Source: Candidatus Parcubacteria bacterium
GTDB taxonomy: Bacteria; Patescibacteriota; Minisyncoccia; Phycocordibacterales; CALRHW01
DNA: 33,764 nucleotides
Direction: 5' to 3'
NCBI GenBank assembly: GCA_009691505.1
Contig: SICJ01000004.1
Location: 1-33,764 of the forward strand
The first letter of the stretch is position 1, and each line of letters begins with the position of its first letter. Under the pieces are notes generated by a model. That model searched no databases, was not told where the DNA came from, and saw only the letters and a list, made by a program, of their open reading frames with translations. The position numbers were made by a program, and so were the translations under genes. Shown here piece by piece: positions 1 to 8,521 of this stretch.

Positions 1-89
1 GGAAAAAATAAACCGTTGATGACAACAAACGGAATAATTGGAATTAGAAAAAGTCCGCCGATAACAATGTTGTGTAAAATCTTTTGCAT
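1..89 (-). CDS. Membrane protein N-terminus, O-antigen-ligase-like (partial)
   Basis: Only the first 29 codons are in the window; the gene runs off the left edge. The start is ATG at 89-87, and the peptide begins MQKILHNIVIGGLF followed by a hydrophobic stretch and Pro-rich turns (LIPIIPF), which looks like a first membrane segment. The position right after a flippase, and a resemblance to the N-termini of CPR O-antigen ligase/Wzy-like proteins, suggest a polymerase or ligase of surface glycan. That assignment is inference from context and memory of the family, since no catalytic region is visible. No Shine-Dalgarno is seen upstream. Confidence 0.45.
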   Translation of the reverse strand, partial: MQKILHNIVIGGLFLIPIIPFVVINGLFF

Positions 90-106
90 TTTTATATTTT
101 TTATTT

Positions 107-209
107 CTAATCTAAATCAACCGCTGACTTTGGCAAAACTACATCTTCCGCCGTCATAAAATCTAGAGACAATAGATTTTTTTATATATTTTTGTTCTTT
201 TTTATTCAT
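107..209 (-). pseudogene. Small ORF coupled to the flippase, apparently frameshifted
   Basis: An ATG at 209-207 overlaps the flippase stop codon (TAATG), the usual sign of translational coupling. In that frame the ORF is 30 codons, ending at TGA 119-117, with a poor-looking C-terminus. In the frame reached by removing one A from the A7 run near 181-187 it continues as ...LLSLDFMTAEDVVLPKSAV.. to a stop at 109-107, which looks far more protein-like. I infer a ~33-residue protein with a homopolymer indel (mutation, sequencing error or slippage). The function is unknown. Confidence 0.35.
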
Positions 210-1576
210 TACGATATCCAACTAAAAAATTTATTTCTGGCTTTTGAAACTACAATTTTATCTACATCGTCGTATTCAAAAAAACTACGCCAAGAAATAC
301 AAAATCCAGGGTAGATCTTTTTTAACACGAAATACCGCACAAATAAATAGAGCGACAAGGTTACGAGATATTCAATAGACGCACCAATCACACCAAACAA
401 AGGCAGAAAGATGAATGAAAACAAAACAATAGAGATATTTTTTACAAAAACAGTATAAAAAAGAGATTTCTGCTGTTTTGCTGCTTGAAACATGGGAGTG
501 AAAACAACAGCAAATGGTGCGAGCAACATTGTAATTAGGAGTACGTTGTATGAACTAATGGCCGTCGTATATTTTGGAAATGCAAAATGTATCACATACG
601 GCATAAACAAAAACACGCCGAGACCAATACATACAAAGACGAACATTTGATACTTTATAGATTTTGCAATAATAATATTCACTACTTTGTGATTAGATAT
701 TTTCTCAGAAATAACTGGTGTTAGAACACTTGAAAGCGTAAACAAAGACTGGGAGTGTGCTAACAGAGTAGAAGCTAGTGAAAAGATACTGACAGCTGGC
801 GTTCCTAGCATTGTTTTAATTATCCACAAACGTATATTTTGTCCAAGGGTGTTGAAATATGTTGATAAAACAGCCCATTTACCGTGAGCCATAATAGACT
901 CCAGTACACACCCTGTATTAGTAGCCTGAACACGTCTCCAAGCTCTATATGACATAAAAAATAACGGGCAGAGGAAAATAAGCGCTGTCGCTTGTCCTAA
1001 AATGTTTGCCCAAAAAATGCTCTCAAGATGAAAAGTGGAGAAAGAAAATACACAAAGTACGACAACCAATCTGAAAAACTCTTCACAAAAACCTATAAGC
1101 GCCTGAAAGAAGAATTTTTTCTCCACTGAGAAAAAAATCGTAAAAGCCATGCGAATAGGAGAAATTAAAAAAGAGAAGGATAAAATACGTAGTGAGTTTG
1201 AAACGTTGCTTGTTACAAAATATTTAGCAAAAAATGAAAAAGAAAACAGAAGAATAAATCCTACAATACACAACATTGTTTGCAAGGTAATATATCTTTT
1301 GAAAATCTCTTTTGCTCGAGACATATTCCCTTGGCCTTTACAAAAACTCATATCAGCAATAATCACTGAGGATATACCCGGGAGAAGCAAAATTCCTAAA
1401 AAAGAATACACCGTCATGGAAAGTTCTGAAAGTCCATATTCGTGGATGGAAAGTGACCTAAGAACAATGATGGCGATGAAAAAAGAGGCAAATTTTGTGA
1501 GTATACCAAGCAATGTGAAAATAACTGTGCCTTGTGCAATAGAGCGCGTTGTTGAGTGTTGTGGTGTCGTGATCAT
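209..1576 (-). CDS. Wzx-type oligosaccharide flippase (MOP/MATE-like)
   Basis: A polytopic membrane protein of about 455 residues with roughly 12-14 hydrophobic segments spread along its length. It has the N-terminal pattern of polysaccharide flippases: a first helix, then VLRSLSIHEYGLSEL, which resembles the short loop in RfbX/Wzx proteins. Its expected role is moving lipid-linked glycan across the inner membrane. An upstream in-frame start at 1636 would overlap the preceding glycosyltransferase by about 55 nt. I chose ATG at 1576-1574 because it lies just 5 nt after that gene's stop and gives a short N-terminus (MITTPQHSTTRS). It is part of the long minus-strand glycan operon. The family call is firm; the substrate cannot be read. 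Confidence 0.82.
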   Translation of the reverse strand: MITTPQHSTTRSIAQGTVIFTLLGILTKFASFFIAIIVLRSLSIHEYGLSELSMTVYSFLGILLLPGISSVIIADMSFCKGQGNMSRAKEIFKRYITLQTMLCIVGFILLFSFSFFAKYFVTSNVSNSLRILSFSFLISPIRMAFTIFFSVEKKFFFQALIGFCEEFFRLVVVLCVFSFSTFHLESIFWANILGQATALIFLCPLFFMSYRAWRRVQATNTGCVLESIMAHGKWAVLSTYFNTLGQNIRLWIIKTMLGTPAVSIFSLASTLLAHSQSLFTLSSVLTPVISEKISNHKVVNIIIAKSIKYQMFVFVCIGLGVFLFMPYVIHFAFPKYTTAISSYNVLLITMLLAPFAVVFTPMFQAAKQQKSLFYTVFVKNISIVLFSFIFLPLFGVIGASIEYLVTLSLYLFVRYFVLKKIYPGFCISWRSFFEYDDVDKIVVSKARNKFFSWIS

Positions 1577-1581
1577 AATAA

Positions 1582-2436
1582 TTAAGGTCTGGACAGAGCT
1601 ATAAAATCCCCTATTCGCTTGGCTCTTTTTCCCCAAGTGTGTTCCTTGACCTTTTCTTTAGCTAATCTTGATACTTTATCACAAAGCACCGAGTCGCCCA
1701 AAGTCCTAGTTATAGAATCCGCCAAAGCGTGCGGGTTGTCCGCTTCGCAAAGAACGGCAGTGTCGTCGCCAGTTATTTGTCTTATGGACGGTAAATCAGA
1801 AGCGACGATAGGCCTCCCGCTTGCCATATACTCAAAAAGTTTCATTAGCGAAGTATAAAAAGCAGAAATTTTTTCTTTAGCCGTATTTGGTAAAACCAAA
1901 ACATCAGCCGCAGATTGCCAATAAGGAATCTCTGCGTGTGGACGATGCCCTATCAAACGGATGTTTGGGGTGTCTCCATACTCTTTGAGAAAGTGTTCGG
2001 AGTCTTTTTTTGTTCCTCCAACAAAATATATATTTGCATTTGGAATAAATTGCGATGCTTGCGCCAAAGTGCCTACTCCTTTCCAGCCGTATAAGTGTCC
2101 CGTGTAAAGCACGATTGGCCTATCGTCTGGCAAAGAAAGGTGGACTCGCGCCTCTGCTTTTGTCATTTCTTTTCCAAAAGATTCTAGTGATACAGCGTTT
2201 GGTTCAACTAAAATTTTTTCTCCGTGGAGACCAAAGGGCTCTTTTAATTTATCTTTCTTCCATTGGTTTGTAGATAAAATCCACTTCATGCTACGCAACA
2301 TGTGTTTATAAAAAAATAAGTTTTTTTCAGGAAAATCGTGAACTTCATAAAAAGACGGCGTACCCGTAAGCGAGGCAAAATAAAGTGGGACTATTACTTT
2401 TGAGTACGCAATGTCTTGCGAAATCATCAGAGCCAA
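1582..2436 (-). CDS. GT4 glycosyltransferase lacking its N-terminal domain
   Basis: 284 residues, against the usual 350-400 for GT4. The C-terminal nucleotide-sugar-binding half is intact: LYTGHLYGWKG, then the KLFEYMASGRPIVASDLPS region with the conserved Glu and the usual Gly/Pro pattern. The N-terminal half begins abruptly in what should be the middle of the acceptor domain (DIAYSKVIVPLYFASLTG.., FYEVHDFPEKN). Upstream in the same frame there is a stop about 6 codons before the ATG. The first ~90 nt overlap the exostosin-like ORF in another frame. I infer that a deletion removed the true 5' end of this gene and joined it to its neighbour, so it is probably inactive as a standalone transferase. 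Confidence 0.7.
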   Translation of the reverse strand: MALMISQDIAYSKVIVPLYFASLTGTPSFYEVHDFPEKNLFFYKHMLRSMKWILSTNQWKKDKLKEPFGLHGEKILVEPNAVSLESFGKEMTKAEARVHLSLPDDRPIVLYTGHLYGWKGVGTLAQASQFIPNANIYFVGGTKKDSEHFLKEYGDTPNIRLIGHRPHAEIPYWQSAADVLVLPNTAKEKISAFYTSLMKLFEYMASGRPIVASDLPSIRQITGDDTAVLCEADNPHALADSITRTLGDSVLCDKVSRLAKEKVKEHTWGKRAKRIGDFIALSRP

Positions 2437-2818
2437 GGTCTTCTACATATGCCGGCATAATTATTTCATTTCCCCTCTTTTTGCCCGCATATTGAGACAT
2501 TCTAAATATTATTGAATTCGGGATATTTATTTCCTCATCAGAATCTCCGTAGGCAAAAATTAAAATCTTCTTCTGTACTGATTGTGCTACCGCGACACAT
2601 TCATTAATGTAGCCAGCAATATTTTTTACAGAAAAATAATTGTATGGCACCGCAATAAAATCTGCGTCTTTTGGGTTATCTACCACCGTGTAAATGTCGC
2701 CCAAATTATCCAGAGAAACATTTTGAAAAAGTCTTTTTGATTTTGTGCCAGCTGACAAATCAAAAATTACAAAATACTCCACCATTTCCAATTTTTTAGT
2801 TAGAAAAAGCTTCAACAT
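2345..2818 (-). pseudogene. Exostosin-like glycosyltransferase, 3' truncated
   Basis: Residues 1 to about 127 look genuine: an N-terminal FVIFDLSAG strand, DNPKDADFIAVPYNY, KKILIFAYGDSDEEI and IPNSIIFRMSQYAGKKRG, a pattern I associate with bacterial exostosin (GT47-like) N-terminal domains. The remaining ~30 residues have no such character and overlap the GT4 coding frame, so the ORF has lost its C-terminal catalytic half at about 2430-2440. It starts 3 nt after the stop of the upstream methyltransferase gene, so it would still be transcribed. The family call is moderate; the truncation is well supported by the overlap geometry. Confidence 0.5.
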
Positions 2819-2821
2819 AAA

Positions 2822-3463
2822 TTATTTTTTAGCACTGAAAATATATCCGAGAGGATACCGTATACCTATTTTAGGTCTAAATTTGATAAAGATTGAGTCA
2901 AGAAAATGGTATACTGGCAATAATATCACCCTCATGATGATGGGCACAGAAAACACGAGATTGTTGTAATTAACCGCAAAAGGACCGCGACCTATTTCTT
3001 TTACCTCAATATCTTTAAACCCAGATTTTTCCAAAATCTTAATCAAGGCCTCTTTTGTATATCTAAAAAAATCATGCGGATCTGGATGATAATTAACCAA
3101 AAATGGCACGAAGCCGAGTATTTTAGAGTTATTTTTTAAAACCCTATGCGCCTCGCCCACCAAAAATTGATGATTAAAAATATGCTCCAAAATATTAAAC
3201 ATCAAAACGTGGTCTATTTCTTCGTTTTTATATGGCAGAGAATCCTTTTCAAAATTAATGCCCTTGCTCTGTGGCAACATCATATCTGAAGATATAATCT
3301 CTGTATTTTCTGCGACATTTAGATATTTAAAATAGTCTGGACTTCTTGCACCTCCGATATCCAAAACTTTTCCAGAAATAGTATATTTTCTCAATGCGTC
3401 GTTCATAAGTATCCGCGCCAAGCTCTGACCACTCCATATTTTTTTAGTTAAATATATAATCAT
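2822..3463 (-). CDS. Class I SAM-dependent methyltransferase
   Basis: 213 residues. Motif I is [14 protein letters not shown] near residues 34-47, the acidic strand-2 end is IISSDM, and motif IV/post-IV is [14 protein letters not shown] followed by [18 protein letters not shown]. This is the Methyltransf_11 layout common in O-antigen and capsule loci. The ATG overlaps the stop of the upstream methyltransferase by 4 nt (ATGA), so the two are translationally coupled. Hydrophobic residues near 170-190 ([16 protein letters not shown]) may contact the membrane. The acceptor, probably a sugar or lipid-linked glycan, cannot be read from sequence. Confidence 0.82.
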   Translation of the reverse strand: MIIYLTKKIWSGQSLARILMNDALRKYTISGKVLDIGGARSPDYFKYLNVAENTEIISSDMMLPQSKGINFEKDSLPYKNEEIDHVLMFNILEHIFNHQFLVGEAHRVLKNNSKILGFVPFLVNYHPDPHDFFRYTKEALIKILEKSGFKDIEVKEIGRGPFAVNYNNLVFSVPIIMRVILLPVYHFLDSIFIKFRPKIGIRYPLGYIFSAKK

Positions 3464-4086
3464 ATTTTTTTCAATATAAAAAAGTGGTGATATTGATTAT
3501 CAAAGGGCACAAAATGCTTGACAAGCTTAAAGTGGCTTTCAAAAACTTTTTTGACTTTTGGAAAAGAAAAACCAGCTTTGCCAATTTCCCAATAATGCTC
3601 GCCGTTAAACACGTGTTTTCGTGGATATGGAATTTTAAATGAAAAACGAAACTCTTTTACAAAAGGAATTTTAAAATTAAATTTTACAGCTGGACCAAAG
3701 TGGGGTAAGCTCACAATCACGTATTTCTTTGACACACGCTTCATCTCTAGTAGACACTCCTCAAACTTTCCAAAAGGTAAATGTTCTAACACTTCAAACG
3801 CACATACCATATCATAGGAATTATCAACAAAAGGTAGGGCTTCTACAGAACCAAGTGTGTCTGGATGCAAATCTTCTGCAATATCAATATTGCTATATTT
3901 TATATCTGTATTTTGCAAAAGATAACTTTTTAATACACCGTCGCCGACTCCCACCTCCAAAATATTTTTTGGAGCACAAGCAAGCACTTCACGGATTTGA
4001 TAATAATAACTTGCCCAGCGATCTGGGTAGCAATACCGACTGAATAAATAGTGTTCTTTTTCTACTTGTTTCTCTGTGGTTTTCAT
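3460..4086 (-). CDS. Class I SAM-dependent methyltransferase
   Basis: 208 residues. It has [16 protein letters not shown] (SAM-binding motif I, about residues 40-55), [10 protein letters not shown] as the strand-2 acidic region, and [17 protein letters not shown] as motif IV with the usual EVLEHL signature. The C-terminal part is rich in aromatic and basic residues ([19 protein letters not shown]). The start overlaps the upstream GT4 stop by 4 nt and the end overlaps the downstream methyltransferase by 4 nt, so the three genes are tightly coupled. It is likely a glycan-modifying methyltransferase of the surface polysaccharide pathway. It is a different subfamily from its neighbour, so not a tandem duplicate. 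Confidence 0.82.
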   Translation of the reverse strand: MKTTEKQVEKEHYLFSRYCYPDRWASYYYQIREVLACAPKNILEVGVGDGVLKSYLLQNTDIKYSNIDIAEDLHPDTLGSVEALPFVDNSYDMVCAFEVLEHLPFGKFEECLLEMKRVSKKYVIVSLPHFGPAVKFNFKIPFVKEFRFSFKIPYPRKHVFNGEHYWEIGKAGFSFPKVKKVFESHFKLVKHFVPFDNQYHHFFILKKI

Positions 4087-5132
4087 ATTTTTTCTACTAT
4101 TTTTTTAATAAGTCTGAGAAGGTTGTGTTCCCTTACTACAATGTCTCGCAACTTCTCCCCTAGACTTTGTGCATATTCTTTTTGATTAAATATAAAAATA
4201 ATCTTATCAGCTAGAGCTTTTGAATCTGTCGAACCTATAATCAAATCAAAAGGTCTTAGTATTTCTACATAAGCCTCGTTTGAGGTAAGTACCGGAATAC
4301 CACAAGCCATAGCTTCAAGCACCACCTTGTCCATACTTCCAGTATGACTCATATTTAGAAAAACATCACTGGGAATAATGTATTTCGGTAAGTTTTGGTG
4401 AAATAATTCACCCAAAAATACAATACTATTTTCAAGCCCGTTTTGTATGATCCATTTTTTTAAATTTTCTAAATATAGTACGTCAGCGGGCAAAACTGGA
4501 CCGCCGATTATTTCCAGTCTTACTTTAATTTTTTTTCTATTTATTATTTCTATTGCTTCGAAAATGGTCCGCAGGTTTTTTGCTTCTGCTATCCTGCCGA
4601 TTGTAAGTACTTTTAAAACACTGGGAGCTTCCCCACTTTCTTTACCTTTCTTAGGAGAAAACTCTGCTGTATTTATGCCGTGCCCCATTACTTCTAATTT
4701 TTTACTTTTCAAACGAAAACTTTCAGGTGATGCAGTAAATATTTTATTGGAGAGTTTTTCTGCGATTCGCAATTTTAAATCAACATTTTTGTGTGTATAC
4801 CAAAGTGAAATTTTTTTACCAAGAATTTTCCAAATTGGCGCACCGAGCAATACATAAACAGGATTCATGTGTACAAAAATAACATCGTAGTTTTTGCGCT
4901 CGTGCCAAATGTATTTATAAAAACGGAAAATATAGGTAAGTTTTGAAACTCCCTCTTCTTTACCAAGAGATAAAACTTTTACATTTTTTGGTAAATCTGA
5001 CCGACCTTTAAATAAGCAAATCACCGTCACGCTTAAGCAGTTTTTCTCAAACTCTAAAATCCACTCATGAAAAAAACCGAGGTTACTATCATCCTTATCT
5101 ACTTTTTGTGTAATAATTAAAATTTTTTTCAT
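4083..5132 (-). CDS. GT4-family glycosyltransferase
   Basis: 349 residues with two Rossmann-like halves. The N-terminus [18 protein letters not shown] is the first strand, [18 protein letters not shown] leads to the interdomain region, [17 protein letters not shown] starts the C-terminal donor domain, and [20 protein letters not shown] (about residues 262-281) carries the conserved Glu of GT4 retaining transferases. It transfers a sugar from a nucleotide sugar to a growing glycan at the cytoplasmic face. It lies 8 nt downstream of the preceding GT4 and overlaps the next methyltransferase by 4 nt. The leader is A/T-rich with no Shine-Dalgarno. Donor and acceptor are unknown. Confidence 0.88.
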   Translation of the reverse strand: MKKILIITQKVDKDDSNLGFFHEWILEFEKNCLSVTVICLFKGRSDLPKNVKVLSLGKEEGVSKLTYIFRFYKYIWHERKNYDVIFVHMNPVYVLLGAPIWKILGKKISLWYTHKNVDLKLRIAEKLSNKIFTASPESFRLKSKKLEVMGHGINTAEFSPKKGKESGEAPSVLKVLTIGRIAEAKNLRTIFEAIEIINRKKIKVRLEIIGGPVLPADVLYLENLKKWIIQNGLENSIVFLGELFHQNLPKYIIPSDVFLNMSHTGSMDKVVLEAMACGIPVLTSNEAYVEILRPFDLIIGSTDSKALADKIIFIFNQKEYAQSLGEKLRDIVVREHNLLRLIKKIVEKI

Positions 5133-5140
5133 GAATTTTT

Positions 5141-6298
5141 TTATAGAGATTTTTGCACTTTTTCGTGCGCCATTTCAATAGACACCTTATATTTTTGCAA
5201 ATATTCTGCTCGAGAAGAATCAGTGATGCTGGCTAGACGCTGTACCGCCTCGTGAGTAAAGGTCTCCCGTAGTTGATTATCTTTTATAAATATTTTTATT
5301 TTTTGAAGCAAACATTCACCGTCTCCTACAGGGCACGCAAAAGAGACTCTGTCTTTTAGTACATCAGAAGCGATACCTACATCTGTGGAAATGGTTGGGC
5401 AATGTGCAAAAAGTGCTTCCACTATTGTCATGCCATAACCCTCATAATCTGAAGTAACCAGAAAAAGGTCGGCAGTTTTATAATAAGAAATAAGATCGTT
5501 TTGCCATGGTTCAAAGACGACATTGTTAGAAAGTTTTGTGTGCGACACGAGAGCCCGAAGATTTTTTTCTTGAGTGCCACTACCTACGATAACTAATCCG
5601 ATGGAAGGATACTCTAATAAAAGCTTTTGCATTACATTGATAGCAAGTGGAATGTTTTTTTCTTTTGTAAGACGCGATGCCATAAAAATAATAAAATTCC
5701 ACTTAGGATACTTCTTTTTTAGATCGGTCGTAATGGGGGTGTTTTCTATTTTTTCTTTATCAACAAAAATCGGTAAAATCATTGGTGCGATCGTGAGTGA
5801 TTTTTGAGCAACCAAAGAATCAGCGATGCGTTTTGAAACGACACGCACCGCATTTGCTTTTACTAGAACCTTTTTTGCTATGTGCACTCGTACCCAATTT
5901 AATACTGAAGAATAGCGGAAAAAAGGACTAAATAAATCTGTGTGAATTTGAATGTGCAAAGGTATGTCAAATTTTTTCTTCAATTTCATACCGACTATTC
6001 CTGTTTCAAATGGATCTTGGCAAGTTGTCACTGTATTAGCACTTGTAAGCTTTTTATCTCTAAGAATTTCCACACAAATACGTAAAGTATTTTTTATATA
6101 GAAAATCCGCAAAAAAGAGTCTGACGGATATATCCAGACATTTGAGGAAATCTGCTCTTTTTTGTGGCCCAAAGCTCGGCGAGAAAAAACCACTATGTGT
6201 AGCTCTTCAAAAAGAGCGCCATATTCTGTCACGCGTGCACGTACAGCGCTTTCTTTTTTAAATATATTTCTATCTGTGCCTATGCTTATGACTTTCAT
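5141..6298 (-). CDS. GT4-family glycosyltransferase
   Basis: 385 residues. The N-terminal half has VISIGTDRNIFKKESAVRAR and TVTTCQDPFETGIVGMKLKK. The C-terminal domain begins with WNFIIFMASRLTKEKNI, the usual strand before the donor site, and reaches the E-x7-E signature in SDYEGYGMTIVEALFAHCP near residues 283-301. Both Glu are present, so it is probably active. It starts 2 nt after the stop of the preceding GT4 gene, and the upstream sequence (TAAAATATAAAA) has no Shine-Dalgarno. It belongs to the minus-strand glycan operon; its donor sugar cannot be predicted. Confidence 0.88.
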   Translation of the reverse strand: MKVISIGTDRNIFKKESAVRARVTEYGALFEELHIVVFSRRALGHKKEQISSNVWIYPSDSFLRIFYIKNTLRICVEILRDKKLTSANTVTTCQDPFETGIVGMKLKKKFDIPLHIQIHTDLFSPFFRYSSVLNWVRVHIAKKVLVKANAVRVVSKRIADSLVAQKSLTIAPMILPIFVDKEKIENTPITTDLKKKYPKWNFIIFMASRLTKEKNIPLAINVMQKLLLEYPSIGLVIVGSGTQEKNLRALVSHTKLSNNVVFEPWQNDLISYYKTADLFLVTSDYEGYGMTIVEALFAHCPTISTDVGIASDVLKDRVSFACPVGDGECLLQKIKIFIKDNQLRETFTHEAVQRLASITDSSRAEYLQKYKVSIEMAHEKVQKSL

Positions 6299-6300
6299 TT

Positions 6301-7323
6301 TTATATTTTACCTTTTAGAGACAACGCCTTATATACAACACAAAACTCATTTATAATTTCAGTCCAAGAATGCGTATATGTAAAAATTCTTATATTCTCT
6401 AAAGATTTCCTATAACCATCCTCTGAAGCAAGATATGAGATTTTTTCAGCAATCTCTTCTGGATTATTTGGGTCAACAAAAATTCCTACATCTTTGAGCT
6501 TATTATAAAGACCCGTCTCACGCGTACAAATAAATGGTTTATTCGAGCGCAGAGCATCAAGAATTAAATTGGGACTCACTTCACTTAAAGATACAGAAAT
6601 CACTGCGTAAGAAGATTGTATTTTTTTCAAAAACTTTTCATACGGAGCTGTGTCCAAGTCTAGTTTTATATCGTGATTATTTTTTTGTGCGATAGAAAAA
6701 GTTTTTTTTAAATTTGAGAAGTTTTTTAGTTTTAAATTTCTAGCTCCAGCAACAAAAACTTTTTGTGACGGAGTGTGCGACTCAATTTTTGGTCCGTAGA
6801 AATTTTCAATAACAAAATTTTTTTTAGTTTTGAGTGAGTAAGCTTTTGTAAAAATATCTCTTTGCCACTGCGTACTAAAGACCACAGCGCTTGCATTTTC
6901 AAGTGTAAAACGAGTAACTAAAAAAATAAGTTTCTCTTTTAAATTCAACTTATTTAATCGTTTTTGATAGAAATCCTTAAATAAAATGAGATCTCCCGTT
7001 CTCTCAACATAAGATTCCCACAAAAAATCTCCACCTGTGCGTATTATTATTTTTTTCTGAAGCAAATTTGCCGCACACACTGCTGGAAAACCAACAGAAA
7101 AAGTATCCAGAGCAATCACAAAATCTGTTCCAAACATTGCAAAAAAACTACGCCAAAAAAAAAGTTTGTGACGAATAATAGGTGGGAGTTTACGCTCCAA
7201 AACATAAGTAAGTATTTTTACACTATGCCCCTGCCTACGAAATTCATCCTCTATCTCCTTTGCATATTGCGCTGGACCACCCACCAGTGGCGGATAAATA
7301 CCTGTGCATATGAGGATTTTCAT
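6301..7323 (-). CDS. GT4-like glycosyltransferase (divergent donor site)
   Basis: 340 residues. The N-terminus MKILICTGIYPPLVGGPAQY is classic GT4: strand 1, then the Gly-rich acceptor loop. The middle contains FVIALDTFSVGFPAVCAANL and IIIRTGGDFLWESYVERTG. In the donor domain the E-x7-E signature is altered: SLSEVSPNLILDALRSNKP has Asp where the second Glu normally lies. The core between residues ~190 and 230 is also shorter than in the sibling genes. It may use a different donor or be weakly active. It follows the previous GT4 by 12 nt and precedes the next by 2 nt. Confidence 0.8.
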   Translation of the reverse strand: MKILICTGIYPPLVGGPAQYAKEIEDEFRRQGHSVKILTYVLERKLPPIIRHKLFFWRSFFAMFGTDFVIALDTFSVGFPAVCAANLLQKKIIIRTGGDFLWESYVERTGDLILFKDFYQKRLNKLNLKEKLIFLVTRFTLENASAVVFSTQWQRDIFTKAYSLKTKKNFVIENFYGPKIESHTPSQKVFVAGARNLKLKNFSNLKKTFSIAQKNNHDIKLDLDTAPYEKFLKKIQSSYAVISVSLSEVSPNLILDALRSNKPFICTRETGLYNKLKDVGIFVDPNNPEEIAEKISYLASEDGYRKSLENIRIFTYTHSWTEIINEFCVVYKALSLKGKI

Positions 7324-7335
7324 GTATATACCCTA

Positions 7336-8517
7336 TCAGATTTTGGCGAAAAAAGCAGTTTTCATGTCGCTGATCACGCCTTCCCAATTATACTTTTCTG
7401 CAACCAAACGAGAAGCGTTTGCGACAATTTTTTTGCGCAAATTTTTGTCGTCTAAAATCTTATTTACACTTAAAGCGACACTTTCTGGATTATCTACCTC
7501 ACAAAATACACCTGTTTCATTTTCTTTTAGGAAATCTACTATTCCGCCAACGGGAGTAGCAATGACAGGAATTCCTGCCGACATCGCTTCTATAAAAGAA
7601 TTACCCATACCTTCAGAGCGAGATGTGCGGATAAAAATATCAGAAATTTTTAAATATTTTGGAATTTCTTTATATTCAACCCAAAAATCATTGAAAAACA
7701 CACGGCTTTCAACACCCAAATCGTGCGCGAGTTTTTTTAGATCTTCTTCTAGCGGTCCTGTTCCGATAATTAAAAATTTAATATTTTCTGGAAGAAGGGG
7801 TAGGGCACGCACAACATCAGCTACACCATTTTTTTGCACAAGACGTGAAGTCGTAATGAGAAAAATATCTTTTTCTTCTTTATGAAAACGCCAACGTAAC
7901 GCCCCAAGCTCTTGCTCACTGTAGTCGCGCGCAAAAAGAGATGTGTCTACTCCGTTTGGTATCACAGCTATCTCACCTCTGTAACCCATGTCGCGTGCAA
8001 ATTTTTCTAGATATTTTGAAATGACCTGAACAATCCGTGCTTTTTTAAAAATCATTTTATAAAACGGATACACGAGTCGTATACGCAGACGACGAGTGAC
8101 ATGTGCAATACTGTCGCCTTCTTGTAGAGTCAAGATAAACGGCACGCACCGAAACCACAAAAACAGAAGTGCAGGAAAACCCATATATGACATCATCGCC
8201 CACGAAGCGTTGTATTTTCTTTTTTTATGTAGAGCGACCGCCTTAAGACTCGCCGTGATTGGAAAAAATATTTTATTTAGATACATTGGAAAACGTAACA
8301 AATCAGAAGACGTTGGATTATCTTTTGTAAAACCAATACGATGCACGTTTACATTACCGATTTTTTCAAATCTAGGCGACTTTTTATCAAAACGAAGTGT
8401 GATCATATCAAACTCTATTTCCTGCGGAGAAATCCTGTCGGTAATTTCTTTTATAGCAATTTCAGCTCCGCCAATAATCGGATGATAAGCGATTGAAAAA
8501 ATAAGTATTTTCTTCAT
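7336..8517 (-). CDS. GT4-family glycosyltransferase
   Basis: 393 residues with complete GT4 architecture. It begins KKILIFSIAYHPIIGGAE (strand 1 and Gly-Gly loop), reaches VIPNGVDTSLFARDY at the domain boundary (the IPNGVD motif is highly characteristic), then LITTSRLVQKNGVADVVRAL, and ends the donor site with SRSEGMGNSFIEAMSAGIPV (near residues 296-315), which contains both conserved Glu. It is the first glycosyltransferase of the operon, 4 nt after the ATPase gene's stop codon. The most canonical enzyme of the cluster, and likely active at the cytoplasmic membrane face. Confidence 0.9.
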   Translation of the reverse strand: MKKILIFSIAYHPIIGGAEIAIKEITDRISPQEIEFDMITLRFDKKSPRFEKIGNVNVHRIGFTKDNPTSSDLLRFPMYLNKIFFPITASLKAVALHKKRKYNASWAMMSYMGFPALLFLWFRCVPFILTLQEGDSIAHVTRRLRIRLVYPFYKMIFKKARIVQVISKYLEKFARDMGYRGEIAVIPNGVDTSLFARDYSEQELGALRWRFHKEEKDIFLITTSRLVQKNGVADVVRALPLLPENIKFLIIGTGPLEEDLKKLAHDLGVESRVFFNDFWVEYKEIPKYLKISDIFIRTSRSEGMGNSFIEAMSAGIPVIATPVGGIVDFLKENETGVFCEVDNPESVALSVNKILDDKNLRKKIVANASRLVAEKYNWEGVISDMKTAFFAKI

Positions 8518-8521
8518 GATA

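Noticed and set aside
1149-1604. Plus-strand ORF of 151 codons
   Set aside because: Lies wholly inside the flippase gene on the opposite strand; composition is that of an antisense shadow with no start signal.
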